Source of the DNA: Microbacterium paraoxydans
GTDB taxonomy: Bacteria > Actinomycetota > Actinomycetes > Actinomycetales > Microbacteriaceae
Reading direction: 5' to 3'
DNA length: 64,000 nucleotides
Assembly: GCF_020524545.1 (NCBI RefSeq)
Contig: NZ_JAIVLG010000003.1
Coordinates: 62,001-126,000, forward strand
The notes under the pieces are model-generated. The model saw only the letters and a program-made list of their open reading frames with translations. It was not told the DNA's origin and searched no databases. Below, in pieces: positions 32,768 to 41,221 of this stretch. The translations under genes were made by a program, and so were the position numbers. The first letter of the stretch is position 1; each line of letters starts with the position of its first letter.

Positions 32768-33973
32768 TCAGCTGTCGAGGAGTCGGCGGAGGTTCGAGCC
32801 GACCGCTTCGGTCTCGATCAGGAACCCGTCGTGTCCGAAGTCGCTGGTGAGCACCACGGCCTCATCGTCGATGACGTGCGGAATGCCGCGGGCGATGCGC
32901 TGCTGTCCGTCGACGGGGAAGAGACGGTCGCTGTCGATCCCGAGCACCAGCGTCGTCGCCGTGACGGCTTGCAGCGCCTCTTCGACGCCCCCGCGCCCGC
33001 GCCCGACGTCGTGCGAGTTCATGGCCTCGACGAGGGTGATGTAGCTGTTGGCGTCGAAGCGGCGGGTGAACTTGTTGCCGTGGAAATCGAGGTACGACTC
33101 GACCGCGAAGCGCCCGCCGTGACCGAGCGGGGAGACGTCGGACTGCCATGACCGCTGGAAGCGCTGATTGAGCTCGATCGGGCTGCGGTAGTTCAGCAGA
33201 GCCATGCGTCGTGCCAGAGCGAGACCGCGATGGGGGCCGTCGCCGTCGGAGAGGTCGTAGTACTCGCCGCCCTGGAAACGCGGATCCATCCGGATGGTCT
33301 CCAGCTGCACGGTGTTCAGCGCGATCTGGTCGGCTGTCGTCACCGGCGGGGAGGAGAGGACGGCGAGTCGCTGCACGCGCGCGGGGTGGGTGGCGGCCCA
33401 CTCCAGGGCATGCATTCCTCCCATCGAGCCGCCGATGACCGCAGCCCACGTGTCGATTCCCAATGCATCCGCGAGCCGCACCTGCGCCGCCACCTGATCG
33501 CGGATCGTCAGGTAGGGGAATCGCGATGCCCACTCGTATCCGTCCGGGGCGACACTCGCCGGGCCGGTGGATCCCTGGCAGCCGCCCAGCATGTTCGGCG
33601 CGATCACGAACCAGCGTTCGGTGTCCAGCGGTGCGCCGGGGCCGGTGATGTCCTCCCACCAGCCCGCGGTCGGATGGCCGGCGCCCGCCGTCCCACGCAG
33701 GTGGCTGTCGCCCGTGAGCGCATGGAGGACGAGGATCGCGTTGTCGCGGGCGGCGTTGAGTTCGCCCCAGGTCTCGTAGGCGATGCGGATGCCGGGCAGC
33801 TCCGCACCGCTCTCCGTGGCGAACGGTCCGAAGGCGGCGAAGCGCCTGCCGCCGACAGGGTCGCCGTCGCGCCATGCTCCGGTCGCCGGAGGGCGGGCGC
33901 GGAGAAGACGCACGTCGGCCTCCGTCACGGGTGCAGACGGCACCGTGTCCTCGGAGGTCGTCTGCCAGTCCAT
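32768..33973 (-). CDS. metX: Homoserine O-acetyltransferase
   Basis: This 401-residue alpha/beta hydrolase-fold enzyme transfers acetyl from acetyl-CoA to homoserine, committing it to methionine synthesis. It contains 'NAILVLHALTGDSHL', 'NMLGGCQGSTGP' and the nucleophile elbow 'IGGSMGGMHALEWAA' with the catalytic serine. The later aspartate in 'DSDRLFPVDGQ' and histidine in 'SDFGHDGFLIE' complete the triad. I chose the ATG at 33973, preceded by GGAGG; the longer frame adds a low-complexity basic tail. It lies downstream of metY on the same strand, with a hairpin between, so both enzymes of the direct-sulfhydrylation route are here. Confidence 0.93.
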   Translation of the reverse strand: MDWQTTSEDTVPSAPVTEADVRLLRARPPATGAWRDGDPVGGRRFAAFGPFATESGAELPGIRIAYETWGELNAARDNAILVLHALTGDSHLRGTAGAGHPTAGWWEDITGPGAPLDTERWFVIAPNMLGGCQGSTGPASVAPDGYEWASRFPYLTIRDQVAAQVRLADALGIDTWAAVIGGSMGGMHALEWAATHPARVQRLAVLSSPPVTTADQIALNTVQLETIRMDPRFQGGEYYDLSDGDGPHRGLALARRMALLNYRSPIELNQRFQRSWQSDVSPLGHGGRFAVESYLDFHGNKFTRRFDANSYITLVEAMNSHDVGRGRGGVEEALQAVTATTLVLGIDSDRLFPVDGQQRIARGIPHVIDDEAVVLTSDFGHDGFLIETEAVGSNLRRLLDS

Positions 33974-34059
33974 CCCTCCATTGTCGCGTGGCCGGGGACG
34001 CATCGGCGGCAGGTTACGCTCGCGCGATAGCCAAGATCCGGTCGACGCCCCCGCACAGC

Positions 34060-34103
34060 GTCGACGCCCCACCTGAGAGACGTGATTCAGGTGGGGCGTC
34101 GAC
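34060..34103 (-). terminator. 17-bp hairpin between metY and metX
   Basis: A perfect 17-bp stem (34060-34076 with 34087-34103, 10-base loop) lies 32 bases after the metY stop. It can end or attenuate metY transcripts before metX. It lacks a T-run. Part of its left arm (GTCGACGCC) is repeated at 34041-34049. Confidence 0.55.
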
Positions 34104-34135
34104 GGCCAGACGGGGTGTCGACCGGACCAGCGGAG

Positions 34136-35458
34136 TCAGGCGCGGGCGGCCTCCGACACGGCTCGTGCCGCGGCGAGAGCCTGGTCCAGATCGGCCTTGA
34201 GGTCCTCGATGTTCTCGATGCCGACCGAGAGGCGCACGAGACCCGGTGTGACACCGGCCGTGAGCTGCTGCTCGGGCGTGAGCTGCGCGTGGGTGGTCGA
34301 TGCCGGGTGGATGACGAGCGAGCGGACGTCGCCGATGTTCGCGAGGTGGCTGAACAGCGACAGGCTGTTCACGAACTCGCGCCCGGCCTCCACGCCACCC
34401 TTCAGTTCGAACGACAGCACGGCACCGACACCCTTGGGCGCGTACTCGTTGGCCTTGGCGTACCAGGGCGAGGACGGAAGTCCGGAGTAGTTGACGGTCG
34501 CGACATCGTCACGGCCGTCGAGCCACTCGGCGATCTCCTGAGCGTTCTGCACGTGACGCTCGATGCGCAGCGACAGCGTCTCGACGCCCTGGATGAGGTT
34601 CCACGCGCTCTGCGGGGCGATCGCGGAACCCAGGTCGCGCAGCAGCTGCACGCGGGCCTTGATGATGTACGCGAGGGGGTCGCCGACGGCGGCGGTGTAG
34701 CTCGCGCCGTGGTAGGAGGGGTCCGGAACCGTGAGACCCGGGAACTTGTCGACGTTCTTGGACCACTCGAACGTGCCGCCGTCGATGATCACTCCGCCGA
34801 TGGTCGTGCCGTGGCCGCCGAGGAACTTCGTGACCGAGTGCACGACGATGTCCGCGCCGAACTCGAACGGACGGATCAGGTACGGGGTGGCGATCGTGTT
34901 GTCGACGATCAGCGGCACACCGCTCTCGTGCGCGACGTCGGCGACGGTGCGGATGTCGAGGATGTTGATCTGCGGGTTGCCGATCGTCTCCGCGAAGAAG
35001 AGCTTCGTGTTCGGGCGGACAGCGCGACGCCATTCCTCGGGGTCGTCCTGGTTCTCGACGAACGTGACCTCGATGCCGAGCTTGGCGAGGGTGTACTTGA
35101 AGAGGTTGTAGGTGCCGCCGTAGATCGAGCTCGAAGCGACGAAATGGTCTCCCGCCTGGGCGATGTTCAAGATGGCGAAGGTCGAGGCCGCCTGTCCGCT
35201 GGCGAGCACCAGCGCGCCGGTGCCGCCTTCGAGGGCGGCGAGCCGCTGCTCCAGCACGTCCTGCGTCGGGTTCTGGATGCGGGTGTAGATGTTGCCGAAC
35301 TCCGCCAGTGCGAACAGGTTGGCCGCGTGGTCCGCGCTGTCGAACACATACGAGGTGGTCTGGTAGATCGGCGTGGCACGCGCCTTCGTGACCGGGTCGG
35401 GGGCGGCGCCGGAGTGGATCTGCTTGGTCTCGAAGCGCCAGGACTCAGGTGCGGACAT
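34136..35458 (-). CDS. metY: O-acetylhomoserine sulfhydrylase / aminocarboxypropyltransferase
   Basis: This 440-residue Cys/Met-metabolism PLP enzyme makes homocysteine from O-acetylhomoserine and sulfide. The PLP lysine is in 'HSVTKFLGGHGTTIGG'. Other family segments are 'YTRIQNPTQDVLEQRLAALE', 'ALVLASGQAASTFAILNIA' and 'VDNTIATPYLIRPFEFGADI'. Length (about 430-445) separates it from the shorter cystathionine enzymes. A TTGACA box lies about 75 bases upstream. It is divergent from the SDR gene. The substrate is supplied by MetX, encoded just downstream. Confidence 0.94.
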   Translation of the reverse strand: MSAPESWRFETKQIHSGAAPDPVTKARATPIYQTTSYVFDSADHAANLFALAEFGNIYTRIQNPTQDVLEQRLAALEGGTGALVLASGQAASTFAILNIAQAGDHFVASSSIYGGTYNLFKYTLAKLGIEVTFVENQDDPEEWRRAVRPNTKLFFAETIGNPQINILDIRTVADVAHESGVPLIVDNTIATPYLIRPFEFGADIVVHSVTKFLGGHGTTIGGVIIDGGTFEWSKNVDKFPGLTVPDPSYHGASYTAAVGDPLAYIIKARVQLLRDLGSAIAPQSAWNLIQGVETLSLRIERHVQNAQEIAEWLDGRDDVATVNYSGLPSSPWYAKANEYAPKGVGAVLSFELKGGVEAGREFVNSLSLFSHLANIGDVRSLVIHPASTTHAQLTPEQQLTAGVTPGLVRLSVGIENIEDLKADLDQALAAARAVSEAARA

Positions 35459-35510
35459 GTGATTCCCCCAGGAGTGGTCGGAAGGTCGGATGGCGGATGC
35501 CGTTGTTGCG

Positions 35511-35537
35511 AGAGTACGGAATATCGCTCGGTGTCAA
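35511..35537 (-). promoter_or_regulatory. Candidate promoter for metY
   Basis: On the minus strand TTGACA (35532-35537) and TACTCT (35511-35516) are separated by 15 bases, a little short of optimum. The position, about 55-80 bases before the metY start, is suitable. No SAM riboswitch was recognised in the leader. Confidence 0.35.
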
Positions 35538-35654
35538 CAGTGAGGGAGAAATGTGACGTAACAGAAGAGCCTCGGTCGCAGTCGCACGACCGAGGGATCC
35601 GCGACCGCCCGTCGGGGACTCCGCAATCCGTGTGGAACATCGTACGGTGGAGGC

Positions 35655-36437
35655 ATGGTCAACAGACGTGCAGTGGTGACAGGTGCGAGTTCGGGGATCG
35701 GTGCGGCGACGGTGCGCGCACTCCGCTCGATGGGATGGGATGTGGTCGGGGTCGCCAGGCGCAAAGACCGTCTGTCCGCGCTCGCCGCGGAGACCGGAGC
35801 CTCGGTGATCGCCTGCGACCTGACCGAACCGGCCGCCGTCGACGCTCTCGTCGCCACGCTCGCAGAATCGGGGCCGGTCCACGCGCTCGTGCAGGTGGCC
35901 GGCGGTGCTCGCGGCACCGATCGCATCGAAGACGCCTCCGTCGAGGACTGGCAGTGGATGTTCGACGCGAACGTGCTGGCGACACAGCGCCTCGTGGCGG
36001 GACTGCTCCCGCTGCTGCGCCGAGCTGCCGAGGCGGACGGCCACGCGGATACGGTCTTCGTCACCTCCACGGCCGCCCAGTCGGCGTACGCGGGGGGCGC
36101 CGGGTACAACGCCGCGAAGGCTGCCGAGGGCATGCTGGTCAAGGTGCTCCGACAGGAACTGAACGGTGAGCCCATCCGGGTCGTCGAGGTCGCGCCCGGC
36201 ATGGTGCACACCGAGGAGTTCACACTGAATCGGCTCGGCGGTGACGCCGTCGCGGCGGAGGCCGTCTACGCCGGCGTCGATGCACCGCTCCTCGCGGAGG
36301 ACGTCGCCGATGTCATCGCGTATGCGCTGGGGGCACCAGGGCACGTGAACCTCGACCTCGTCACGATGCGCCCGGTGGCCCAGTCCGCACAGCACCTGCT
36401 CGCGCGCGGACCGCTGCGCGTGCGGTCGCTCGACTGA
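35655..36437 (+). CDS. Short-chain dehydrogenase/reductase
   Basis: This 260-residue Rossmann oxidoreductase is a classical SDR. The coenzyme motif is '[20 protein letters not shown]' (T-G-x3-G-x-G). 'VQVAGGARG' stands where N-N-A-G usually is. The catalytic serine is in '[14 protein letters not shown]', and the Y-x3-K pair is in '[13 protein letters not shown]'. Arginines in 'GVARRKDRL' favour NADP(H). The closest type by sequence is the YdfG/serine-3-dehydrogenase-like group. The substrate is unknown. It begins a tight run with ung (2-base gap) and an acetyltransferase. Confidence 0.88.
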   Translation: MVNRRAVVTGASSGIGAATVRALRSMGWDVVGVARRKDRLSALAAETGASVIACDLTEPAAVDALVATLAESGPVHALVQVAGGARGTDRIEDASVEDWQWMFDANVLATQRLVAGLLPLLRRAAEADGHADTVFVTSTAAQSAYAGGAGYNAAKAAEGMLVKVLRQELNGEPIRVVEVAPGMVHTEEFTLNRLGGDAVAAEAVYAGVDAPLLAEDVADVIAYALGAPGHVNLDLVTMRPVAQSAQHLLARGPLRVRSLD

Positions 36438-36439
36438 CG

Positions 36440-37153
36440 ATGGCGCGGACGCTGGCCGAACTCGCTGCGGACGGCCTCATCGCTGCGGACTGGGCGGAAG
36501 CGCTCGCCCCGGCCCAGGAGACGATAACCGGCCTCGGCGACCGACTCCGTGCGGAGCAGCAGGCCGGGCACGGCTATCTGCCTTCCGGTGAGAACGTCCT
36601 CCGGGCCTTCCGGCGGCCCCTCGCGGACGTGCGTGTGCTGATCACGGGGCAGGACCCGTACCCCACGCCCGGTCACCCCATCGGTCTCTCGTTCGCGGTG
36701 GACCGCGAGGTGCGGCCGCTGCCACGCAGCCTCACGAACATCTACAAGGAGCGCGAGAGCGATCTCGGGATCCCGCCCGCCCCGCACGGAGATCTCACCG
36801 CGTGGAGCGACCAGGGCGTGCTCCTGCTCAACCGTGTCCTGACCGTGCGTCCGGGGGCGGCCGCGTCGCACCGAGGCTGGGGGTGGGAGAAGGTCACCGA
36901 ACTCGCGATCAGGGCCCTGGTCGCTCGCGATCAGCCTCTCGTCGCCGTGCTGTGGGGCAAGGACGCGGCGAATCTGCAGCCGATGCTCGGGCCCACCCCG
37001 GTGATCGCCTCTGCCCACCCCTCTCCGCTGTCGGCCAGCCGGGGGTTCTTCGGCTCCCGCCCGTTCTCGCGTGCGAATGCCCTGCTGGCGGAACAGGGCG
37101 CCGCAGCGGTGGACTGGAGGGTGGAAGGCGAAGCCGCTCCGTCTCTAAGCTGA
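36440..37153 (+). CDS. ung: Uracil-DNA glycosylase, family 1
   Basis: This 237-residue enzyme removes uracil from DNA. The water-activating motif '[20 protein letters not shown]' contains the catalytic aspartate, and the leucine loop is '[20 protein letters not shown]' with the catalytic histidine. Both are intact. '[21 protein letters not shown]' is the middle conserved block. Length is normal. It is transcribed with the SDR gene and the following acetyltransferase, a spacing that suggests one mRNA. Confidence 0.95.
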   Translation: MARTLAELAADGLIAADWAEALAPAQETITGLGDRLRAEQQAGHGYLPSGENVLRAFRRPLADVRVLITGQDPYPTPGHPIGLSFAVDREVRPLPRSLTNIYKERESDLGIPPAPHGDLTAWSDQGVLLLNRVLTVRPGAAASHRGWGWEKVTELAIRALVARDQPLVAVLWGKDAANLQPMLGPTPVIASAHPSPLSASRGFFGSRPFSRANALLAEQGAAAVDWRVEGEAAPSLS

Positions 37154-37157
37154 GCAC

Positions 37158-37775
37158 ATGCAGTTCGAACCGGGGGACCGTCGCCGTGTCCTCCCGCGCC
37201 ACCTTCGCCCGCTGACCGTGCCCGAGATCTTCTCCTACACGATCCGTGCCGCCCGCCCGGCCGACCTGCCCCACGTGCGTGAGATCTACAACCACTTCGT
37301 GAGCAATTCCGCTGTCACGCTCGATGAGCGACGCAGCAGCATCCCGTACTGGCGCGACAAGTACGCGCTGCTCACACGACTGGAGCTGCCCTTCCTCGTC
37401 GCCGTCTCCCCGGGCGGCGTCGTGATGGGGTATGCGCTCGCCCAACCCTGGGCGGGCAAGAACGCCTACAAGTACACCGTCGAGGACTCGATCTACCTGG
37501 GCCCGGGTGCCGGTGGAAAGGGGCTCGGAGCCGCACTGCTGCAGGCGCTGATCGACGCGTGCGAGCAGATCGGTCTCCGGGAGATGGTTGCCGTCATCAG
37601 TGATCGCGGCGCAGAGGCCTCGATACGGCTCCATGAGAAACTCGGCTTCGTCGAGGCCGGGCGCATGGGGCGCGTCGGCTACAAGTTCGGGCGAGACCTG
37701 GGCACCGTGTACATGCGGCGCGTGCTCAGCCCGACAGGACGGCGGCGCGGCAGCCTGTTCCGCGCGCGTCGCTGA
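37158..37775 (+). CDS. GNAT N-acetyltransferase, phosphinothricin acetyltransferase-like
   Basis: This 205-residue protein has a GNAT domain at about 28-190. It starts with 'IRAARPADLPHVREIYNHFV' and has 'ALAQPWAGKNAYKYTVEDSI' and the acetyl-CoA loop 'GPGAGGKGLGAALLQALIDA'. 'EASIRLHEKLGFVEAGRMGR' follows. These are the characteristic blocks of the Pat/YncA-type group acting on phosphinothricin-like or methionine-sulfone/sulfoximine substrates. The first 25 residues are a basic extension not present in the family, so a later start is possible. It follows ung by 4 bases. Confidence 0.82.
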   Translation: MQFEPGDRRRVLPRHLRPLTVPEIFSYTIRAARPADLPHVREIYNHFVSNSAVTLDERRSSIPYWRDKYALLTRLELPFLVAVSPGGVVMGYALAQPWAGKNAYKYTVEDSIYLGPGAGGKGLGAALLQALIDACEQIGLREMVAVISDRGAEASIRLHEKLGFVEAGRMGRVGYKFGRDLGTVYMRRVLSPTGRRRGSLFRARR

Positions 37776-37805
37776 ACCAGGGAGAGCCGCGGCGACGGTG
37801 CGCGC

Positions 37806-38603
37806 TCAGTCGCCGTCCGGGCGGGGGAGCACCGGGATCGCGGCCAGCAGGGACTTCGTGTAGTCCTGCGTGGGGTGGAGGAGGACCTCATCGGTAGACC
37901 CCTGTTCGACGATGCGGCCGTCCTTCATCACCGCGACGCTGTCGCACAGGTTCTGGACCACACCGATGTCGTGCGACACCAGAAGGAGCGTGAGGTCTGT
38001 CGTCCGGCGGAGTTCGATCAGCAGGTCCAGGATCTGCGCGCGCACCGTCACGTCGAGCGCGGAGAGGGGCTCATCCCCGACGAGGATGCGAGGGCGGTGC
38101 ACGATCGCCCGTGCAAGCGCGATCCGCTGGCGTTGGCCACCGGAGAACTCGTGCGGGTAGCGATCGCCCATCTCCGGCTCCAGCCCCACCTGGGTCAGGA
38201 CTTCGCGGACCCTCGCCCGGTGATCGCCCTCGACGTCGAGCGCCCAGAGCGGTTCCCGGATGATCTGCCCGGCCGTCATGCGCGGATCGAGGGAGGCGAA
38301 CGGGTCCTGGAACACCATTCCGGTCTCGCGGCGCAGCCAATGCAGTGACCTCGCCGATGCCGCCGCTTCCACCGGCCGTCCATCGATGGTGACGGTGCCG
38401 GACGTCGCTCGGTCGAGGCCCAGCAGCAACCGGACCAGGGTCGACTTCCCCGATCCCGATTCGCCGATGATCCCCACGGAGGAACCCTCGACGACCTCGA
38501 GGTCGGTCGGGAACAACGCCGTCTGAGTCCGGGGGCGCTCGAACAGGGACCGTTTCGGAAGACGGAAGTCCCTTCCGAGTCCCCGGGCTTCGATCAGGTT
38601 CAT
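37806..38603 (-). CDS. Oligopeptide-type ABC transporter ATP-binding protein (second ATPase)
   Basis: This 265-residue ABC ATPase has Walker A '[10 protein letters not shown]', the signature 'FSGGQRQRIALARAI', Walker B 'ILVGDEPLSALD' and the switch His in 'LLVSHDIGVV'. It corresponds to DppF/OppF. The C-terminal extension usual for this group ('HPTQDYTKSLLAAIPVLPRP') is present. It is the last gene of a five-gene operon; its start overlaps the previous stop by 4 bases. Confidence 0.92.
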   Translation of the reverse strand: MNLIEARGLGRDFRLPKRSLFERPRTQTALFPTDLEVVEGSSVGIIGESGSGKSTLVRLLLGLDRATSGTVTIDGRPVEAAASARSLHWLRRETGMVFQDPFASLDPRMTAGQIIREPLWALDVEGDHRARVREVLTQVGLEPEMGDRYPHEFSGGQRQRIALARAIVHRPRILVGDEPLSALDVTVRAQILDLLIELRRTTDLTLLLVSHDIGVVQNLCDSVAVMKDGRIVEQGSTDEVLLHPTQDYTKSLLAAIPVLPRPDGD

Positions 38604-39391
38604 GAGTCACCGCCGTTCGGGCGCCACAGCGTCGCCGTCGCATCCCGCAGAAGCCCCTGCGTGATCGGCGAGGAGGGTGCCGAGAGCAGGGCCGACACCG
38701 TCCCCGTCTCCGCGACGCGCCCATGCTCGAGGACGACGCCTGAGGTCGCGACCTGAGCGAGCACGGCGAGATCGTGGGTGATGAAGACGAGCGACATGCC
38801 CTCCTCGGCGACGAGCGTGAGCAGGAGGGACAGGATCTCGGCCTGGATCGTGACGTCGAGTGCGGTCGTCGGCTCGTCGGCGATGAGAAGTCGCGGACGG
38901 CAGGCGAGTGCCATGGCGAGAGCGACGCGCTGCCGCTGACCGCCCGAGAGCTGATGCGGATACCGGTCCACGATCGACTCCGGATCCGGCAGACGCACGC
39001 GTGCGGCCTCGGCGATCGCGCGTTGTCTCGCTTCGCGGCGACCCACTCCCTCGTGGATGCGGATCGATTCCGCGATCTGCCTCCCCACGGTGCGGATGGG
39101 ATTCAGCGCCGTGCGCGGCTCTTGGAACACGATGCCGATGTCGTCGCCGCGCAAACGGGCCAGCTCGCGGTCGGGCATTCCGATCAGTTCCGCGCCGTTC
39201 CAGCGGATGCTGCCGGACGCGGTCGCGCCGTCGGGGAGGAGGCCGAGCACGGCGAGAGCGGTGAGCGACTTGCCCGACCCGGACTCGCCGATCAGGCCGA
39301 GGCGCGCGCCGTCCGGAACCTCGAACGAGATGCCGTCGACGACGCGGCGCCCGTCGATCTCGATCGCGAGGTCATTCACGGAGAGGGTCAT
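38600..39391 (-). CDS. Oligopeptide-type ABC transporter ATP-binding protein (first ATPase)
   Basis: This 263-residue ABC ATPase of the DppD/OppD type has Walker A '[13 protein letters not shown]', the signature '[15 protein letters not shown]', Walker B '[14 protein letters not shown]' and '[13 protein letters not shown]'. The C-terminus is shorter than in E. coli DppD, so the iron-sulfur-binding tail found in some members is missing. Coupled by 4-base overlaps to the permease gene upstream and the second ATPase downstream. It would form a heterodimer with that second ATPase. Confidence 0.92.
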   Translation of the reverse strand: MTLSVNDLAIEIDGRRVVDGISFEVPDGARLGLIGESGSGKSLTALAVLGLLPDGATASGSIRWNGAELIGMPDRELARLRGDDIGIVFQEPRTALNPIRTVGRQIAESIRIHEGVGRREARQRAIAEAARVRLPDPESIVDRYPHQLSGGQRQRVALAMALACRPRLLIADEPTTALDVTIQAEILSLLLTLVAEEGMSLVFITHDLAVLAQVATSGVVLEHGRVAETGTVSALLSAPSSPITQGLLRDATATLWRPNGGDS

Positions 39392-40257
39392 GCGACCACC
39401 CCCGGAGTATGGGTCTCGGCGGATCGATGCCGCAGGGTCGGGTCGGTCGCCTCGCGCAAGCCATCGCCGAGGAGGTTCAGCGCGAGCACGGTGATCGTGA
39501 TCGCGAGACCCGGCCAGATCACCGAGAGCGGATGCACCCCGATGTAGCGCTGGAGATCGGCGAGCAGCAGTCCCCAGCTCGGTTCGACCACCGAGGCGCC
39601 GAACCCGAGGTAGGACAGGCCCGCCTCGGCGAGGACGGCGACGGCCATCGACCAGGAGAGCTGCACGATGAACACGGGGGCGACGTTCGGCAGCAGGTGG
39701 CGGACCAGACTCTGCGACGGAGTCAGCCCCGCGGCACGACCTGCCAGCACGAAGTCGCTCTGCTGTACGCGCCGCAGCTCCGGCCGTGTCACGCGGGCGA
39801 TGTTCACACCGAACCCGATCCCCACGGCCCAGATCACGACCCAGAGCGAGCCGCCCCAGACCGAGGAGATCATCATGGCGATCAGGAGGACGGGGAAGGC
39901 GATCAGGATGTCGACGAGCACCGCGACGGTCTCCCGCACCCAGCGAGCGGTGAGGGCACCGAGCGCGGCGAGGGAGACCCCCACGACCGTCGCCACGACA
40001 CCGGCGCCGAGGCTCACGAACACGGTCGTGCGTGCCCCCGCCATCAGCAGGCTCAGGATGTCGCGGCCGGTGTCATCCGTGCCGAGCAGGTGCGGCCAGC
40101 CAGGGGACAGCCACCGCTCGCCGATGTTCGAGTCCTGGGGGTCGAACGGGGTCCACCACAGCGCGACGAGTGCCGTGCCCGCGATCACGGCCACGACGAC
40201 GAGTCCGAACCGCCCGGTCGGGGTCTGCCAGAGCCGGGCGAGCCAGCGCGGAGTCAT
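39388..40257 (-). CDS. Oligopeptide-type ABC transporter permease (DppC-like)
   Basis: This 289-residue permease starts at the ATG at 40257, which overlaps the preceding permease stop. Helix 1 is at about 18-36. The periplasmic loop has 'HLLGTDDTGRDILSLLMAGA', typical of DppC/OppC. The EAA loop 'VLAGRAAGLTPSQSLVRHLL' is followed by 'LSYLGFGASVVEPSWGLLLA'. Six membrane helices are expected. Substrates of the family are peptides, nickel or other small solutes; the binding protein suggests peptide-like ligands. Confidence 0.9.
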   Translation of the reverse strand: MTPRWLARLWQTPTGRFGLVVVAVIAGTALVALWWTPFDPQDSNIGERWLSPGWPHLLGTDDTGRDILSLLMAGARTTVFVSLGAGVVATVVGVSLAALGALTARWVRETVAVLVDILIAFPVLLIAMMISSVWGGSLWVVIWAVGIGFGVNIARVTRPELRRVQQSDFVLAGRAAGLTPSQSLVRHLLPNVAPVFIVQLSWSMAVAVLAEAGLSYLGFGASVVEPSWGLLLADLQRYIGVHPLSVIWPGLAITITVLALNLLGDGLREATDPTLRHRSAETHTPGVVA

Positions 40258-41204
40258 GCGGCCTCCCGTTGGCGTGGATCGATCGCACGATGCGCGAGAT
40301 CGACGAGGAAGCCCACGACCAGAACGAAGCCGGTGAGCACGAGCAGTTCGCTCTGCACCTTGATGAGGTCGCGCGTCCCGACGTCGGCGACGAGCATCCG
40401 TCCGATGCCGGGGAGGGTGAAGAGCTGCTCGATCACGACCGATCCGACGATGATCCCGGCGACCTGGAGCCCGAGGACGGTGATGATCGAGAGCCCGACC
40501 GCCGGTATGCCGTGCTGGATGAGCGCTCGTGTGCGAGTGAGGCCCTTCGCGGCGGCCGTGCGCACGAAATCCTGTCCCGCGGCCTGGAGCGTGGCGCTGC
40601 GGACGAAGCGCATCAGCATCGCCCCCTCCACGATGCCGATCGTCAATGCGGGGAGCAGCAGCGACTCGATCGCGCGCCATGGCGTCGACCATCCCGTACG
40701 GGGGAAGCCCTGCGGGGGCAGCCAGCCCAGCCAGACCGAGAAGATGACGATGAGCATCATGCCGGCCCAGACGACGGGAACGGCGGCCAGCGCCTGAGCG
40801 CCGACGCTGAGAGCCGTGCCTCCGCTGCGACCGCGCAGGAGTGCGGCGAGGATGCCGAACGGCACCGCGATCAGCACGGCGATCAGGAGCGACATGATGC
40901 CGAGGGGCACCGTGACCTGTGCCTTGAGCAGGAGCTCCTCTCCGACCGAGGCGCCGGACAGGAGGGAGGTGCCCAGGTCGCCGCGGAAGATGCCGCCGAT
41001 CCAGTCGGTGTATTGGGCGAACAACGGACGGTCCAGGCCGAGCGACTCACGCAGCGCGTCGACCTCGGCGGGCGAGGCCTGGGTGCCGGCGATCAGCTGC
41101 GCGACATCCCCGGGGAAGACGCGGAGGGTCAGGAAGATGAGCACGCTCGACACGAGGAGCCCTGCGATGAGCAGGGCTCCTCGTGTGAGTGTGTAGCGGA
41201 TCAC
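40254..41204 (-). CDS. Oligopeptide-type ABC transporter permease (DppB-like)
   Basis: This 316-residue permease starts at a GTG at 41204, 17 bases after the binding-protein stop. It contains 'SLGLDRPLFAQYTDWIGGIF' and 'RGDLGTSLLSG', the first-loop hallmark of DppB/OppB. The EAA loop 'DFVRTAAAKGLTRTRALIQH' and C-terminal 'LFTLPGIGRMLVADVGTRD' also fit. It pairs with the DppC-like protein encoded next. Confidence 0.9.
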   Translation of the reverse strand: MIRYTLTRGALLIAGLLVSSVLIFLTLRVFPGDVAQLIAGTQASPAEVDALRESLGLDRPLFAQYTDWIGGIFRGDLGTSLLSGASVGEELLLKAQVTVPLGIMSLLIAVLIAVPFGILAALLRGRSGGTALSVGAQALAAVPVVWAGMMLIVIFSVWLGWLPPQGFPRTGWSTPWRAIESLLLPALTIGIVEGAMLMRFVRSATLQAAGQDFVRTAAAKGLTRTRALIQHGIPAVGLSIITVLGLQVAGIIVGSVVIEQLFTLPGIGRMLVADVGTRDLIKVQSELLVLTGFVLVVGFLVDLAHRAIDPRQREAA

Positions 41205-41221
41205 GGACGGGTGACCGCTCG

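Noticed and set aside
35459..35654. SAM riboswitch upstream of metY.
   Set aside because: No S-box-like conserved helices or core were seen. Only a promoter-like element is supported.
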